Of a DNA stretch of 5,933 nt, positions 5,028-5,933 are shown piece after piece. Below the pieces are notes generated by a model. The model searched no databases. It was not told the origin of the DNA and worked only from the letters and a program-made list of their open reading frames with translations. This DNA is from Klenkia sp. (GTDB lineage Bacteria > Actinomycetota > Actinomycetes > Mycobacteriales > Geodermatophilaceae): NCBI GenBank assembly GCA_025966215.1, contig JAOPVM010000201.1, forward strand, positions 1-5,933, in the 5' to 3' direction. Made by a program: the position numbers and the translations under genes. How positions within the stretch are numbered: position 1 is the first letter of the stretch; each line of letters starts with the position of its first letter.

Positions 5028-5933
5028 TCAGTCCCGGGTGAGGACGATCTTGCCGACGACGGTGCCGGCCTCGACCAGCCGGTGCGCCTCGCGGAGGGTG
5101 TCCTCGGTGACGCCCTGCAGCCAGGTGGTGGCCGTCGTCCGGAGCTGCCCGGCATCCACCATGCGGGAGACCTCGGTGAGCAGCACGTGCTGGGCGTCGT
5201 CCTCGGGCAGGTGCAGCGGGCGGGCGAACATGAACTCCCAGTGCCAGGTCTGCGCCTTGGACTTCAGCGGCATCAGGTCCAGGCCCACCGGGTCGTCGAT
5301 CGCCACGACGGCGCCGTGCACCCGGAGCAGCTCGGCGTAGGCCTCGACGTTGCCCTCGGAGAACGCGCTGACGACGTGGTCGACCCCGTCGGGTGCGACG
5401 GCGCGGACGGCGGTGACCAGGTCGTGGTGGTCGACGACGTGGTGGGCGCCCATGGAGGTGGCCCACTCCACGGACTCCGGCCGGGCGCCGGTGGCGACCA
5501 CCGTCAGCTGCGTCCGGGCCCGGGCGAGCTGGGCGACCATCGAGCCGACGCCGCCGGCCCCGCCGACGACCAGGATCGTGCCGGTGCTGTCGGCCGTGAG
5601 CCCGAGCCGGTCGAACAGGGCCTCCCAGGCGGTGATCGTGGTCAGCGGCAGCGCGGCCGCCTCGGCGTGGTCCAGGGTCCGCGGCTTGGGCCCGACGACC
5701 CGCTCGTCGACCAGGTGGAGCTCGGCGTTCGTCCCGGGCCGGGCGATGGAGCCGGCGTAGTAGACCTCGTCGCCCACCGCGAACCGGGTGACGGCCTCAC
5801 CCACCGCGGTCACCACCCCGGAGGCGTCGAAGCCGAGCACCGTCGGACCCCCGGCGGGGTCGAAGGAGGCACGCACCTTCCCGTCCACCGGGTTGACCGA
5901 CACCGCGCGGACGTCGACCAGCAGGTCGTGCGC
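5028..5933 (-). CDS. zinc-binding alcohol dehydrogenase family protein (MDR, quinone reductase-like), 5' end outside window
   Basis: On the minus strand the frame is open from the window edge to the TGA at 5028-5030, giving 301 visible residues. The GTG at 5901-5903 is internal, since AHDLLVDVRAVSVNPVDGKV reads straight through it in typical family sequence; roughly 30 N-terminal residues are missing compared with members of about 336. An N-terminal catalytic (GroES-like) domain shows LGFDASGVV and GDEVYYAG; a Rossmann domain follows with ILVVGGAGGVGSMVAQLA (visible 120-137). RPESVEWATSMGAHHVVDH and HWEFMFARP near the C-terminus are typical of the TIGR02817 subgroup. The enzyme probably reduces quinones or enals with NADPH in the cytoplasm. 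Despite the family name I see no catalytic-zinc Cys/His set. It is convergent with the lipid operon and separated from it by the repeat-flanked dead gene; no functional tie is evident. Confidence 0.9.
   Translation of the reverse strand, partial: AHDLLVDVRAVSVNPVDGKVRASFDPAGGPTVLGFDASGVVTAVGEAVTRFAVGDEVYYAGSIARPGTNAELHLVDERVVGPKPRTLDHAEAAALPLTTITAWEALFDRLGLTADSTGTILVVGGAGGVGSMVAQLARARTQLTVVATGARPESVEWATSMGAHHVVDHHDLVTAVRAVAPDGVDHVVSAFSEGNVEAYAELLRVHGAVVAIDDPVGLDLMPLKSKAQTWHWEFMFARPLHLPEDDAQHVLLTEVSRMVDAGQLRTTATTWLQGVTEDTLREAHRLVEAGTVVGKIVLTRD

Noticed and set aside
4944..5340. Continuation of the frame-1 DUF559 remnant to a stop at 5340
   Set aside because: After about 4944 the translation no longer resembles the family and runs through repeat copy 2 and antisense to the dehydrogenase; it is open only because the original stop is lost.
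4210..5466. Minus-strand open frame of 418 codons across the repeat region and the dehydrogenase gene
   Set aside because: It is low-complexity Arg/Pro/Gly sequence, runs in another frame of the well-recognised dehydrogenase gene, and has no motif.
1..5933. tRNA, rRNA or riboswitch genes
   Set aside because: No cloverleaf, conserved rRNA stretch or known riboswitch core was recognised by eye; a covariance-model scan would be needed to exclude weak ones.

Overview
The window is very GC-rich throughout, with strong G/C preference at third codon positions, frequent GTG starts and tightly packed genes. This points to a high-GC actinobacterium; Pseudonocardiales or Geodermatophilales would fit, but this is inferred from sequence style and gene families, not from a marker gene.

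Left part (1-4140, all on +). The window opens in the C-terminal end of an alpha/beta hydrolase. After a 62-base gap with a good ribosome binding site comes a four-gene unit in which each gene overlaps the next by 4 bases (GTGA, GTGA, ATGA). The genes are a small hydrophobic DUF4267-like protein, an FAD-dependent amine-oxidase-fold protein (COG2907 type), a DUF1365 protein, and a cyclopropane-fatty-acyl-phospholipid synthase family SAM methyltransferase. The last three match the conserved trio seen in Mycobacterium tuberculosis as Rv0449c-Rv0448c-Rv0447c (ufaA1). The trio probably modifies double bonds of acyl chains in membrane phospholipids. The methyltransferase adds a one-carbon unit from SAM, the flavoprotein probably carries out a redox step, and DUF1365 has an unknown partner role. 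The final product cannot be told from sequence. The methyltransferase has changes in the bicarbonate pocket compared with E. coli Cfa.

Middle part (4141-5027, no intact gene). This stretch holds a dead gene, a DUF559 / AbiEi-antitoxin-like protein typical of actinobacteria, broken by at least three reading-frame changes and apparent deletions. It is bracketed by two diverged copies of a roughly 60-base palindromic repeat. The left copy contains a perfect 16-bp stem with a 6-base loop and lies just after the methyltransferase stop. The right copy has the same geometry and ends 5 bases from the stop of the convergent gene. Both may work as terminators. Their similarity, and the degenerate gene between them, suggests duplication or insertion at an ancestral terminator. 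This is the least ordinary part of the window.

Right part (5028-5933, on -). An MDR-superfamily zinc-binding alcohol dehydrogenase / quinone reductase-like gene converges on the operon; its N-terminus lies beyond the window edge.
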